Source of the DNA: Lysobacter sp. K5869
Lineage (GTDB): Bacteria > Pseudomonadota > Gammaproteobacteria > Xanthomonadales > Xanthomonadaceae
Length of the DNA: 45,534 nucleotides
Reading direction: 5' to 3'
Assembly (NCBI RefSeq): GCF_018847975.1
Contig: NZ_CP072597.1
Coordinates: 5,922,501-5,968,034 of the forward strand
The position numbers were made by a program, and so were the translations under genes. The notes under the pieces are model-generated. The model was not told the DNA's origin. It did no database searches and saw only the letters and a list, made by a program, of their open reading frames with translations. This document shows, piece by piece, positions 1 to 8,495 of this stretch. Positions within the stretch are counted from its first letter, which is position 1, and each line of letters starts with the position of its first letter.

Positions 1-80
1 CAAGTCACCTGCGCACACTGTCAAAGATCCTAGGAACCGGCCTCAGCGCCTTGTTCCGTCCTCGTTGCCGAAGCACCCGA

Positions 81-600
81 GGGAGCCGCACACTATACAG
101 CAGTTTTCGTGAACGTCAACACCTGTCCGCGAATCTTTCTGCTGCCTCCCGTTCGTCCGAACCGACTTCGTTTCGAAGCGTCCGTCCAACCGGGCCGCGC
201 ATCTTACAGCATCGTTTCGTTTCGTCAACCACCCGTCGAAACCGCTTGCCGTACCGCGCTCCGATCAACCATCCAACCGCCGATCGGGCCGCGCATCTTA
301 CAGCATCGTTTCAGTTCGTCAACACTCACCGAAACCGCTGTTTTTTGCGCTCCCTGCAAGCGATCAACTGCTTGCCGGGCCGCGCATCTTACAGCCTGTT
401 TTCGATTCGTCAACACTCTTCGAAAATCGCTGTTTTTGCGCGTTCCCACATGCGCTGAACTGCTTGCGGGCCGCGCATCGTACAGCATGTTTTCGATTCG
501 TCAACACGTATCGAAACCGCCGCGTTCTGCGCGTCCCGCCGATCGATGTCGCTGGTCGGCGGGCCGCGCATTATGCAGATGCGACCCCGCTTCGGGAAGG
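81..600 (+). repeat. Tandem array of about six diverged 91-111-bp hairpin units
   Basis: Units begin near 81, 192, 286, 377, 468 and 561 with a variant of GGGCCGCGCATCTTACAGC, so spacings are 111, 94, 91, 91 and 93 bp. After the start each unit has an inverted repeat around a conserved loop CGTCAACAC. The best copies pair CAGC with GCTG and GTTTC with GAAAC (301-340, followed by six T), or TTTTCGA with TCGAAAA (399-405 and 420-426, then GCTG and five T). The copy at 98-144 keeps an outer stem CAGCAG/CTGCTG. The last copy has lost the fold and carries a CGACCCC/GGGGTCG stem instead. Hairpin plus T-run resembles intrinsic terminators or short structured RNAs. No convincing reading frame occupies 1-695. 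Function unknown. Confidence 0.7.
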
Positions 601-695
601 GGGTCGGACGAAGAATTTTTCGGATCGTTTCGTCTTGACGCGGCGCGGGCGCTGGACGATGTTCGCCGCATCGCCCAGCGCCCAAGGAACCGGCC

Positions 696-1139
696 ATGTC
701 GAAGACGTCCGTTGTAGTCGTTGCTTGCTTGTTGGCCCTGGCCGGCTGCGCCGCGGGCCAGGGCGAAAGCTGGGTCGAAGTCGGCGGCCAGCGCTTCCAG
801 GTGGAAGTGGCCAAAACCCAGGAGCAGCGCTCGCGCGGGTTGATGTTCCGCGACGAGATGGCCGCGGACCGCGGCATGGTGTTCGTGCACGACAGCGAAG
901 ACCTGCAGGCCTATTGGATGAAGAACACCAAGATCCCGCTGGACATCCTGTATTTCGATTCCAAGCGGCGGCTGGTGTCGCAGCAGCGCAACGTGCCGCC
1001 GTGTTCGGCCGGCGACCGCTGCCCGCCTTATCCCAGCGAGGCGCCGGCGAAGTACGTGCTGGAGCTCAACGCCGGCGAGGCGGAGCGGTTGAAGCTGGAG
1101 AACGGCGCCGAGATGAAGTTCGGGCCGGGGATCCAATAA
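696..1139 (+). CDS. DUF192 family lipoprotein
   Basis: A 147-aa protein with a lipoprotein signal peptide: a hydrophobic stretch ending in LAGC with the lipid-anchored Cys at residue 18. The rest matches the DUF192 fold: an 'RSRGLMFRDEM' motif, then 'GMVFVHD', 'YWMKNTKIPLDILYFD', and a C-terminal 'APAKYVLELNAG' strand. Members are small secreted or periplasmic proteins of unknown biochemical role. The start is supported by AAGGA at 684-688. It converges on the rubredoxin gene; a GC-rich hairpin lies between them. No operon partner is visible; upstream lies the hairpin array. Confidence 0.9.
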   Translation: MSKTSVVVVACLLALAGCAAGQGESWVEVGGQRFQVEVAKTQEQRSRGLMFRDEMAADRGMVFVHDSEDLQAYWMKNTKIPLDILYFDSKRRLVSQQRNVPPCSAGDRCPPYPSEAPAKYVLELNAGEAERLKLENGAEMKFGPGIQ

Positions 1140-1146
1140 CGCAGCC

Positions 1147-1170
1147 GGCGGCGCGGATCGCGGCGCCGCC
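1147..1170. terminator. GC-rich hairpin between convergent genes
   Basis: Perfect 8-bp arms GGCGGCGC and GCGCCGCC around an 8-nt loop lie between the convergent DUF192 and rubredoxin genes. No T-run follows on either strand, so a terminator role is only inferred from the position. Confidence 0.35.
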
Positions 1171-1193
1171 CGGGAGGCGTCCTCGCGGAATCC

Positions 1194-1385
1194 TCAGACT
1201 TCCATCATCTCGAAGTCGTCCTTGGTCACCCCGCAGTCGGGGCAGGTCCAGGTGTCGGGGACGTCCGCCCAGCGGGTGCCCGGCGCCAGCCCTTCGTCCG
1301 GCAGGCCTTGGGCCTCGTCGTAGATGAAGCCGCACACGACGCACATCCAGGTGCGGTAGGCGGTGGTCGCGGCGATCTCGGACAT
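1194..1385 (-). CDS. rubA: Rubredoxin
   Basis: A 63-aa one-iron electron carrier with both cysteine knuckles: [13 protein letters not shown] near residues 15-27 and CPDCGVTK near residues 48-55. Together the four Cys bind a single Fe. The family is 50-60 aa, and this copy adds a short N-terminal tail starting MSEIAATT. The reading frame stays open far upstream through thiE on the other strand, but homology and size place the start at 1385. It is divergent from thiE with about 70 bp between start codons. Its electron partner cannot be told from context. Confidence 0.95.
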   Translation of the reverse strand: MSEIAATTAYRTWMCVVCGFIYDEAQGLPDEGLAPGTRWADVPDTWTCPDCGVTKDDFEMMEV

Positions 1386-1454
1386 GGGCGGATAATGGGT
1401 TTCGAGCGGGACAGGCATTCTCCCACCCCGCCCCCTCCGACGGAAGCCGACCCG

Positions 1455-2093
1455 ATGAAACCCTCCTGGCCGCGGCGCGGCCTGTACGCGATCACGCCCG
1501 ACGAGGCCGACACCGCGCGGCTGCTGGCGCGCACGGCGACCGTGCTCGACGCCGGCGCGGCCTGGCTGCAGTACCGCAACAAGGACGCCGACGCCGCGCT
1601 GCGTCGGGAGCAAGCGCTGGCGCTGCTGCCGCTGTGCCGCGCCCGCGCGGTGCCGCTGATCGTCAACGACGACTGGCGTCTGGCCGCGCAAATCGGCGCC
1701 GACGGCGCGCATCTGGGCGAGGACGACGGCGAACTCGCAGCCGCGCGCGCGGCGCTGGGCGCCGAGGCGATCCTCGGCGCGTCGTGCTACGCCGACATCG
1801 CCCTGGCCCGCTCGGCCGCCGCGCAAGGCGCCAGTTATGTCGCCTTCGGCGCGTTTTTCCCTTCGCCGACCAAGCCCAACGCGCGCCGCGCCGCGCCGGA
1901 ATTGCTCGCTCAGGCCGCCGAACTGGGCTTGCCGCGGGTGGCGATCGGCGGCATCACCCCGGACAATGCGCGCAACCTCGTGCGCGCCGGCGCGGATTTG
2001 CTGGCGGTGATCAGCGGCGTGTTCGACGCGCCCGATCCGGCCGCCGCCGCGCGCGCCTACCTTTCCTGCTTCGAAGACCGAACCGATGACTAA
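1455..2093 (+). CDS. thiE: Thiamine phosphate synthase
   Basis: A 212-aa TIM-barrel enzyme that joins HMP-pyrophosphate and the thiazole phosphate to give thiamine phosphate and PPi. Visible motifs: LQYRNKD near residues 37-43, [35 protein letters not shown] and the phosphate-binding [11 protein letters not shown] near residues 165-175. The ATG at 1455 gives the normal length; an upstream in-frame ATG at 1308 would run into the rubredoxin gene on the other strand. The stop codon overlaps the hemL start by 8 bp, so the two are probably translationally coupled. thiC lies 40 kb away in this window. Confidence 0.95.
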   Translation: MKPSWPRRGLYAITPDEADTARLLARTATVLDAGAAWLQYRNKDADAALRREQALALLPLCRARAVPLIVNDDWRLAAQIGADGAHLGEDDGELAAARAALGAEAILGASCYADIALARSAAAQGASYVAFGAFFPSPTKPNARRAAPELLAQAAELGLPRVAIGGITPDNARNLVRAGADLLAVISGVFDAPDPAAAARAYLSCFEDRTDD

Positions 2094-3369
2094 CGCCCGC
2101 TCGCACGAACTGTTCACCCGCGCTTCGCAACTGCTGCCCGGCGGCGTCAATTCGCCGGTGCGCGCGTTCAAATCGGTCGGCGGCGAGCCGTTCTTCGCCC
2201 AGCGCGCGCAGGGCGCGTATCTGTTCGATGTCGACGGCAACCGCTACGTCGATTACGTCGGCTCGTGGGGCCCGATGATCGCCGGCCACGCCCACCCGCA
2301 GGTGCTCGCCGCGGTCGAGCGCACCATGCGCGACGGCCTGAGCTTCGGCGTGCCCAACGCGCTGGAAGTGGCGATGGCCGAGGAGATCGTCAAGATCGTG
2401 CCGAGCTGCGAGATGGTGCGCATGGTCAACTCGGGCACCGAGGCGACGTTGTCGGCGATCCGCGTCGCCCGCGGCGCCACCGGCCGCAGCCGCATCGTCA
2501 AGTTCGAGGGCTGCTATCACGGCCACGGCGACAGCTTCCTGGTCAAGGCCGGCAGCGGCGTGATGACCCTGGGCCTGCCGAATTCGCCGGGCGTGCCCTC
2601 GGCGCTGGCCGACCTCACCCTCACCCTGCCCTACAACGATTTCGACGCGGCGACCAAGCTGTTCGACGAAGTCGGCGGCGAAATCGCCGGCCTCATCATC
2701 GAGCCCATCGTCGGCAACGCCAACTGCATCCTGCCGCGCGAAGGCTATCTGCAGCACTTGCGCGAGTTGTGCACGAAGCACGGCGCGGTGCTGATCTTCG
2801 ACGAGGTGATGACCGGTTTCCGGGTGGCGCTCGGCGGCGCGCAGGCGCGGTACGGGATCGAGCCGGACCTGAGCACGTTCGGCAAGATCATCGGCGGCGG
2901 CATGCCGGTGGGCGCGTACGGCGGGCGCCGCGAGTTGATGAGCCAGGTCGCGCCGGCCGGCCCGATCTATCAGGCCGGCACCCTCAGCGGCAATCCGGTG
3001 GCGATGGCGGCGGGCTTGGCGACGCTGGAACTGATCCAGGCGCCGGGCTTCCACGCCGATCTGGAGCGCCGCACCCACACGCTGTGCGACGGGCTCGAGG
3101 CCGCCGCGCGCGAGGCCGGCGTCGCCTTCCACACCACCCGCGCGCCGGGCATGTTCGGCCTGTATTTCCGCGAAGGGCCGGTGGAGACGTTCGAGGACGC
3201 CAAGGCCTCGGACACCGCGCGCTTCAACCGTTTCTTCCACGGCATGCTCGAGCGCGGCGTGTATTTGGCGCCGTCGGCGTTCGAGGCCGGGTTCGTGTCG
3301 AGCGCGCACGGCGAGGCGGAAATCGCGGCGACGATCGAGGCGGCGAAGGCGGCGTTCGCGGCGCTGTAA
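2086..3369 (+). CDS. hemL: Glutamate-1-semialdehyde 2,1-aminomutase
   Basis: A 427-aa PLP-dependent class III aminotransferase-fold enzyme converting glutamate-1-semialdehyde to 5-aminolevulinate in the C5 heme pathway. Full family length. It begins with the family-typical [40 protein letters not shown] binds the PLP phosphate, DEVMTGFR contains the Asp that contacts the pyridine nitrogen, and the Schiff-base Lys is residue 267 in [18 protein letters not shown]. It overlaps thiE by 8 bp and is followed by a strong terminator. Confidence 0.97.
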   Translation: MTNARSHELFTRASQLLPGGVNSPVRAFKSVGGEPFFAQRAQGAYLFDVDGNRYVDYVGSWGPMIAGHAHPQVLAAVERTMRDGLSFGVPNALEVAMAEEIVKIVPSCEMVRMVNSGTEATLSAIRVARGATGRSRIVKFEGCYHGHGDSFLVKAGSGVMTLGLPNSPGVPSALADLTLTLPYNDFDAATKLFDEVGGEIAGLIIEPIVGNANCILPREGYLQHLRELCTKHGAVLIFDEVMTGFRVALGGAQARYGIEPDLSTFGKIIGGGMPVGAYGGRRELMSQVAPAGPIYQAGTLSGNPVAMAAGLATLELIQAPGFHADLERRTHTLCDGLEAAAREAGVAFHTTRAPGMFGLYFREGPVETFEDAKASDTARFNRFFHGMLERGVYLAPSAFEAGFVSSAHGEAEIAATIEAAKAAFAAL

Positions 3370-3397
3370 AACGCAGGCGCGTCGTTTGCTCGCAAAC

Positions 3398-3430
3398 GAA
3401 AAAGGCCGGCGAATCGCCGGCCTTTTTCGT
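3398..3430. terminator. Bidirectional intrinsic terminator
   Basis: An inverted repeat GGCCGGC-gaatc-GCCGGCC is flanked by an A-run on the left and a T-run on the right. It can serve both hemL on the plus strand and the convergent TonB receptor on the minus strand. Confidence 0.85.
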
Positions 3431-3455
3431 ATCCGCGTCGGCCAAGTCGGCTCGC

Positions 3456-5555
3456 TCAGAACGTGAACGTCGCGCTCAAACCGATGTTGCGGCGCGCGCC
3501 GAACCAGCAGTCGCCGCGACCCATGCAGATGCTGAAATAGCGCTTGTCGGTCAGGTTGTTGACGTTGAGCGCCCAGCGCCACGCGCCGGTGTCGTAGGAC
3601 ACCATCGCATCGGCCAAGGTCACCGCTGGCGTGGTCGGCGCCGGCGGGCTGTCGAACGCGCTCATATATCGCAGGCCCAAACCGGCGGCGAAGCCGTCGC
3701 GGCCGCCGACGCTGAAGCGCTGCTTGCCCCACACCGCGGCCTGATGGCGCGGAGTGGCTTCGAGCTGCTTGTCGTTGTCGAGATAGTTGTAGTGCGCGGT
3801 GATGTCGAACGAGGAGGTCACCTTGCCGGTGACTTCCAGTTCCAGGCCGCTGACCTTGGTCTTGCCGGCCTGGATATTGACGTTCGGATTGCGCGGGTCG
3901 GCGACCAGACGATTTTCTTCGCGCAGCTCATAAGTCGCGGCGGTGAAGCTCAGATCGCGCCCGGCCGGCTCGAATTTGACGCCGGCTTCGATCTGCTCGC
4001 CCTTCTTCGGCCGGTAGCGCGCGCCGGTGAGGGCGTTGGTGCCGGCCAGCGGAGTGAAGGATTCGCTGTAACTCACGTACGGCGACCAGCCCGCCCAGTC
4101 GTGGAACATCACGCCCAGGCGCTTGGTGGTGGCGCTGGATTTCTCGTCGGCCGCGCCTTCCAGGCCGTTGGTCACGCGGTCGTGGCGCAGACCGGCGACC
4201 ACGATCCAATGCTCGCCGAGCTTCATCTGGTCCTGCAGGTACAGCCCGACCTGACGCTGGCTGGTCTTGACCGGCGCGGGCAGCGGCGGCGGCGTGTACG
4301 CCACGTACACCGGATTGAAGATGTCGATCGGCGGCACGACGTCGAACATCTGCGCCTCGTCCTGCTTGAAGCGCACCGCGTCCAGACCCGCCACCAGTTG
4401 GTGATCGACCGCGCCGGTCTTGAACAGGCCTTCGACGTGCTGATCGATGTTCTGCATGCGCACGTTGGTCTTGGCGAACCAGCCTTCGCGCGGCAGCAAG
4501 CGCTGCTGCGGATCGACGAAAGGATCGGTGGGGTTCTGGTACGGGCTGCCGTAAACGCTGACGTAATCGACCTTGTTGCGCGCGGCACGGAACGACTGGC
4601 GCAGGATCCAGTTTTCGTTGAAGCGGTGCTCGAACAGCCAGCCCGCGGTGGTGCGGTCGGTGTCGTAGTGGTCGCCCGGGTTGCCGATGTAGCGGCTGGC
4701 CGGAATGCGCCCGTTCGGGTTCGGCGCCTGCAGGCCGCTCCAGCCGAAGAACTGCGAGGTCGAGCCGGTGCGGTCGCGCTGCCAGCGCAGTTGCAGGGTC
4801 AGCGAGGTGTTTTCGCTCGGCTTCCAGGTCAGCGAGGGCGCGAACAGGCGGCGGTTGTCGTCGACGTGATCGACCTGGGTTTCGCTGTCGCGATAGACGC
4901 CGACCAAGCGGTACAGCCAGGTGCCGTCGTCGGTCAGCGCGCCGGTGAAATCGGCGTTGGCCTGGCGGCGCTCGAAGCTGCCGAGTTGCACGCCGACTTC
5001 GCGCCGGGTCTGCGCTTGCGGGCGCTTGCTGACCAGGTTGACCACGCCGGCGGTGCTGCCTTGGCCGAACAGCATCGAGGCCGGGCCGCGCAGCACTTCG
5101 ATGCGCTCGAGCATGTAGGGATCGGTGCGCGCGGAGCTGGTGTAGTAGTTGAACGAGCTGCGCAGGCCGTCGAGGTATTCGTCGGGCGAGCTGCCGCGGA
5201 TCAAGGTCCAATCGCCGCGCGAATCCAGGCCGTAGGCCTCCGAGCGCACGCCGGCGGCGTAGTTGAGCGCGTCCTGCACGGTGGTCGCGCCCTGGTCGGT
5301 CATGCGCTCGCGGGTGATCACGGTGATCGCTTGCGGGGTTTCGCCGATCGGGGTTTCGGTCTTGGTCGCGGTGGCGGCGGTCGCGGCTTTGTAGCCCTCG
5401 CCGGCGCTTTGTACGACGACGTGGTCGAGCGTGGTGGCTTTGTCGCGCTCGGCATCGGCGGGGACGTCGGCAGCGCTCGCGGCGGCGGCGGGCAGGCTCA
5501 AGGGGAAGGCGATGGCCAAGGCCAGGGGCGCCAGGCGCGGGCGGCGGCGGGACAT
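3456..5555 (-). CDS. TonB-dependent siderophore receptor
   Basis: A 699-aa outer-membrane receptor for a ferric siderophore. It has an Arg-rich signal peptide ending near ASAA, a TonB-box-like DHVVVQ, and a plug domain with TPQAITVITRERM, QDALNYAAG and the MLERIEVLRGPASMLFGQG box. A 22-strand-type barrel with alternating aromatic strands follows, ending in SATFTF with the C-terminal Phe typical of outer-membrane barrels. The start at 5555 is preferred over an in-frame ATG at 5585 because the longer start would sit in the Fur-like palindrome, and a GGAG stands upstream of 5555. Iron repression is likely. The exact siderophore cannot be told. Confidence 0.93.
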   Translation of the reverse strand: MSRRRPRLAPLALAIAFPLSLPAAAASAADVPADAERDKATTLDHVVVQSAGEGYKAATAATATKTETPIGETPQAITVITRERMTDQGATTVQDALNYAAGVRSEAYGLDSRGDWTLIRGSSPDEYLDGLRSSFNYYTSSARTDPYMLERIEVLRGPASMLFGQGSTAGVVNLVSKRPQAQTRREVGVQLGSFERRQANADFTGALTDDGTWLYRLVGVYRDSETQVDHVDDNRRLFAPSLTWKPSENTSLTLQLRWQRDRTGSTSQFFGWSGLQAPNPNGRIPASRYIGNPGDHYDTDRTTAGWLFEHRFNENWILRQSFRAARNKVDYVSVYGSPYQNPTDPFVDPQQRLLPREGWFAKTNVRMQNIDQHVEGLFKTGAVDHQLVAGLDAVRFKQDEAQMFDVVPPIDIFNPVYVAYTPPPLPAPVKTSQRQVGLYLQDQMKLGEHWIVVAGLRHDRVTNGLEGAADEKSSATTKRLGVMFHDWAGWSPYVSYSESFTPLAGTNALTGARYRPKKGEQIEAGVKFEPAGRDLSFTAATYELREENRLVADPRNPNVNIQAGKTKVSGLELEVTGKVTSSFDITAHYNYLDNDKQLEATPRHQAAVWGKQRFSVGGRDGFAAGLGLRYMSAFDSPPAPTTPAVTLADAMVSYDTGAWRWALNVNNLTDKRYFSICMGRGDCWFGARRNIGLSATFTF

Positions 5556-5582
5556 GAGGGGGCGGCTCCGGAGGGGTTGTAG

Positions 5583-5605
5583 CAAACGAGAATTATTATC
5601 GTTTG
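5583..5605 (-). promoter_or_regulatory. Fur-box-like operator
   Basis: A palindrome with CAAACGA/TCGTTTG outer arms. On the minus strand the core CGATAATAATTCTCG matches the TGATAATNATTATCA Fur consensus at 11 or 12 of 14 defined positions. It lies about 30-50 bp upstream of the receptor start, where a promoter-overlapping operator is expected. Confidence 0.8.
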
Positions 5606-5723
5606 AATCGTGGGCGCGGGTAAAGACCCTGGATTTCCGGGGTTTCGTCGAGGGGCCGGAGCCGTTGTTGGGGCGATGCGAGCCGCGATGGCGGAACCGC
5701 GCTTACGGCGACCGGCCCCTCCC

Positions 5724-5753
5724 GCGGTCGCGGCTTGCGCCGCCCCTACAGGG
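5724..5753 (-). repeat. REP-like repeat, single copy
   Basis: A member of the dispersed family whose core reads GTAGGAGCGGCGCGAGCC on one strand; here in reverse orientation between the HIT gene and the TonB receptor. Confidence 0.8.
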
Positions 5754-5771
5754 GGCTGCGGGCTGGATGCG

Positions 5772-6203
5772 TCAGAGACGGGCGGCGATGCGCGCGGCGA
5801 GTTGGTCGAGCTTCGCGCGCGGGCTCGGCGCGGGAACGCCGTTGGGATAAACGCGCATCAACCCGTCGGCGACGCGGCGCGGTTGCACGTGCAGGTGCAC
5901 GTGCGGGACCTCTTGCCCGCCGGCATCGCCGTTGGATTGCCACAGGTTGAGCCCGGGCGGTTCGAGTTCGGCGGCGAGCGCGCGCGCCACCCGCACCGCC
6001 AACGCCATCATCCGGCCGGCGGTGTCTTCGTCGAGGTCGAACAGGGTTTCGACGTGCCGGTTCGGCACGATCAGCACGTGGCCATCGACCGCTTGGCGCA
6101 GGTCGACGAAGGCCGAAAGATGTTCGTCGCGATGCACGAAGCTCGCCGGCGCGCGGCCGGCGAGCAGATCGCAGAAGACGCAGCGGATGTCGGCCGCGCC
6201 CAT
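5772..6203 (-). CDS. HIT family hydrolase
   Basis: A 143-aa histidine-triad protein. The triad HVHLHVQ lies in the C-terminal third, preceded by the 'LWQSNGDAGGQEVPH' segment. Near the N terminus CVFCDLL supplies the CxxC zinc pair common in bacterial members, followed by the typical SFVHRDEH. Members hydrolyse nucleoside phosphoramidates or AMP-lysine-type adducts; the substrate here is unknown. The start lies 5 bp beyond the stop of the upstream aminotransferase gene, so the two form an operon. An open frame continues upstream through the aminotransferase gene but is a shadow. Confidence 0.92.
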   Translation of the reverse strand: MGAADIRCVFCDLLAGRAPASFVHRDEHLSAFVDLRQAVDGHVLIVPNRHVETLFDLDEDTAGRMMALAVRVARALAAELEPPGLNLWQSNGDAGGQEVPHVHLHVQPRRVADGLMRVYPNGVPAPSPRAKLDQLAARIAARL

Positions 6204-6208
6204 CCGGC

Positions 6209-7429
6209 TCAGCGCCCGAGGAACTGCAGCAGCGCCGCACGCAGGCGTTGCAGACCGTCGGCGACGTCGGCGTCGCCGATGTTCAGCGCCGGCACGAAGC
6301 GCAGCACATCGGGGCCGGCCTGCAACAGCAGCAGGCCGTGTTCGACGCAGCGGTCGAGGATCTCGCCGGCCTTGCCGGCGTGCTCGGCGCGCAGTTGCGC
6401 GCCGATCATCAGCCCGCGACCGCGCACTTCCGAGAACAGGCCGAACTCGGCATCGAGCGCGGCGACGCCGTCGCGGATCGCCTGCGCCTGACGGGCGACG
6501 TTGGCGAGCAATTCGGGCGAACGCAACTCGCGCAGCGCAGCGCCGGCGACCGCCGCGGCCAGCGGATTGCCGCCGAAGGTGGTGCCGTGGGCGCCGAACT
6601 GCATCGACTGCGCCGGCTTCGGGCCGACCAGCATCGCGCCGATCGGGAAACCGCTGCCGAGCGCCTTCGCGAGCGTCACCACGTCCGGCGTCACGCCGTA
6701 GGCATGACAGGCGAACAACTCGCCGGTGCGGCCCATGCCGCACTGGATTTCGTCGAGGATCAGCAGCGCGCCGTGCTTGTCGCACAGCTCGCGCAAGCCG
6801 CGCAGGAAGGCGTCGCTGGCCGGCGTCACCCCACCCTCGCCTTGCACCGGTTCGACCAGCACCGCGCACACCGCGCCGTCGGCCATCGCCGCCTCGGCCG
6901 CGGCCAGATCGTTGAAATCGCTGTAGCGGAAGCCCGGCGGCAGCGGCTCGAAGCCTTCGTGGTACTTGGGCTGCGCGGTCGCGGTGACCGCGGCCAGGGT
7001 GCGGCCGTGGAAGCTGCCGCGGAAGCTCAGGATGACCCGGCGCTCGGGCTCGCGGCCTTCGCCGGCGGCCCACTTGCGCGCCAGCTTGATCGCTGCCTCG
7101 TTGGCCTCGGCGCCGGAGTTGCACAGGAACACGCGCTCGGCGAAGCCGGAGGCCGACACCAGCTGTTCGGCCAACCGCAGCGGCGGCTCGCTGACGAACA
7201 CGTTGCTGGTGTGCCACAGCTTGCCGGCCTGTTCGGTCAGCGCCGCGATCAGCGCCGGATGCGCGTGGCCGAGCGCGTTGACCGCGATGCCGGCGCCGAA
7301 ATCGACGTATTCGCGGCCGTCCAGATCCCAGATCCGCGAGCCCTTGCCGTGGTCGAGCACGATCCGGCGCGGGCGGTAGACGGGCAGGTAGTAGCGCTCG
7401 GAAAGGGCGTACAGCGAGGCGGTGTCCAT
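6209..7429 (-). CDS. argD: Acetylornithine/succinyl-type aminotransferase (ArgD-like)
   Basis: A 406-aa class III PLP aminotransferase of the acetylornithine transaminase group, probably working in arginine synthesis; a role in arginine catabolism (AstC) cannot be excluded. Motifs: YLPVYRPRRIVLDHGKGSR, FLCNSGAEANEAAIKLARK, SFHGRTLAAVTAT, VEPVQGEGGV, LDEIQCGMGRTG, and the Schiff-base Lys near residue 255 in TLAKALGSGFPIGAM. The start MDTASLYALS gives the family length; an alternative ATG at 7465 adds 12 residues. It is transcribed with the HIT gene and divergently from the K+ channel. Confidence 0.9.
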   Translation of the reverse strand: MDTASLYALSERYYLPVYRPRRIVLDHGKGSRIWDLDGREYVDFGAGIAVNALGHAHPALIAALTEQAGKLWHTSNVFVSEPPLRLAEQLVSASGFAERVFLCNSGAEANEAAIKLARKWAAGEGREPERRVILSFRGSFHGRTLAAVTATAQPKYHEGFEPLPPGFRYSDFNDLAAAEAAMADGAVCAVLVEPVQGEGGVTPASDAFLRGLRELCDKHGALLILDEIQCGMGRTGELFACHAYGVTPDVVTLAKALGSGFPIGAMLVGPKPAQSMQFGAHGTTFGGNPLAAAVAGAALRELRSPELLANVARQAQAIRDGVAALDAEFGLFSEVRGRGLMIGAQLRAEHAGKAGEILDRCVEHGLLLLQAGPDVLRFVPALNIGDADVADGLQRLRAALLQFLGR

Positions 7430-7564
7430 GGGCGGCGAGGCGTGGGCTGGGTGGGGAACGGCCATTGTCGCAGGTCGCTCGGGCGCGTGCAGAGGGCGGC
7501 CGCGGCATCACGCCGCGCTCCCCGTCGGCGGGCACAATGGCCGGCCTGCGAGGAGAGGACAGGC

Positions 7565-8437
7565 ATGCGACTTCTGCTGGACCCGCAACTCAACCCGGCC
7601 GCCGAAACCGGCTGGCGGCGGCGTTGGTTCGACATCATCCACCGCCACGACACCCCGCCGTCGCGCAATTTCGATCTGCTGCTGATCGCGCTGATCCTCG
7701 CCAGCGTGCTGGTGATCATGTTCGACAGCGTGCCGCGCTTCCATGCGCGCTGGTCGTCGTGGCTGTACGTGGCGGAGTGGGTGTTCACCGCGCTGTTCAC
7801 GCTCGAATACGGCCTGCGCCTGGCGGTGGTGCGGCGGCCGTGGCGCTACGCGCTGAGCAGTTGGGGCCTGATCGATCTGCTGTCGATCCTGCCGACGTAT
7901 CTGTCGCTGTTGATACCGGGCAGCCAGAGCCTGCTGGTGGTGCGGGTGCTGCGCATGCTGCGGCTGTTCCGCATCCTCAAGCTCACTCAGTACGTCGAGG
8001 AAGGCGGCATGCTGGTCGGCGCGCTGTGGCGCAGCCGGCGCAAGATCTTCGTGTTCATCAGCGCGGTGCTGACCGTGGTGGTGATCTTCGGCGCGCTGAT
8101 GTACGTGGTCGAGGGGCCGGAACACGGCTTCACCAGCATTCCCACCGGCATGTACTGGGCGATCGTGACCATGGCCACGGTCGGCTTCGGCGACATCGCG
8201 CCGGCCACGCCGCTGGGGCGCTTCGTCGCCTCGGTGCTGATCCTGATCGGCTACAGCGTGATCGCCGTGCCGACCGGCATCTACACCGCCGAACTCGCCA
8301 GCAGCCTGCGCGAGGCCAGCCACGAACGCGGCCATCTCGACCGCCGCGGCTGTCCGCAGTGCGGGCTCGAAGGCCACGACCCGGAAGCGCTGTTCTGCCG
8401 CAATTGCGGGCATCATCTGCCCACGCCCATGGGTTGA
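7565..8437 (+). CDS. Voltage-gated-type K+ channel with C-terminal zinc ribbon
   Basis: A 290-aa ion transport family protein with six predicted membrane segments. The S4-like segment RVLRMLRLFRILK near residue 126 carries regularly spaced Arg, and the pore loop TVGFGD at residues 205-210 is a K+-selectivity filter. After S6 the cytoplasmic tail holds CPQCG and CRNCG, a two-CxxC zinc ribbon in the last 40 residues. GAGGAGAGG just before the ATG supports the start. Divergent from argD. Kv-like bacterial channels of this size are known; the zinc-ribbon tail may tether, gate or assemble subunits (inference). Confidence 0.92.
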   Translation: MRLLLDPQLNPAAETGWRRRWFDIIHRHDTPPSRNFDLLLIALILASVLVIMFDSVPRFHARWSSWLYVAEWVFTALFTLEYGLRLAVVRRPWRYALSSWGLIDLLSILPTYLSLLIPGSQSLLVVRVLRMLRLFRILKLTQYVEEGGMLVGALWRSRRKIFVFISAVLTVVVIFGALMYVVEGPEHGFTSIPTGMYWAIVTMATVGFGDIAPATPLGRFVASVLILIGYSVIAVPTGIYTAELASSLREASHERGHLDRRGCPQCGLEGHDPEALFCRNCGHHLPTPMG

Positions 8438-8495
8438 CCGCACGCCGCGCGCGCGGCGCCCCGGGCCGACACCGTCCACGCCGAGGGGAAACGCT

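Noticed and set aside
81..600. CRISPR array
   Set aside because: Units are diverged, about 91-111 bp long, and do not alternate identical repeats with unique spacers of fixed size; no cas genes nearby.
2265..5582. A very long plus-strand open frame across hemL and the TonB receptor
   Set aside because: Arg/Ala-rich shadow frame produced by high third-position GC; both real genes on this stretch have strong family matches in other frames.
5556..5585. Longer start (MLQPLR) for the siderophore receptor
   Set aside because: It would place the start codon within the Fur-like operator; the start at 5555 gives a normal signal peptide.
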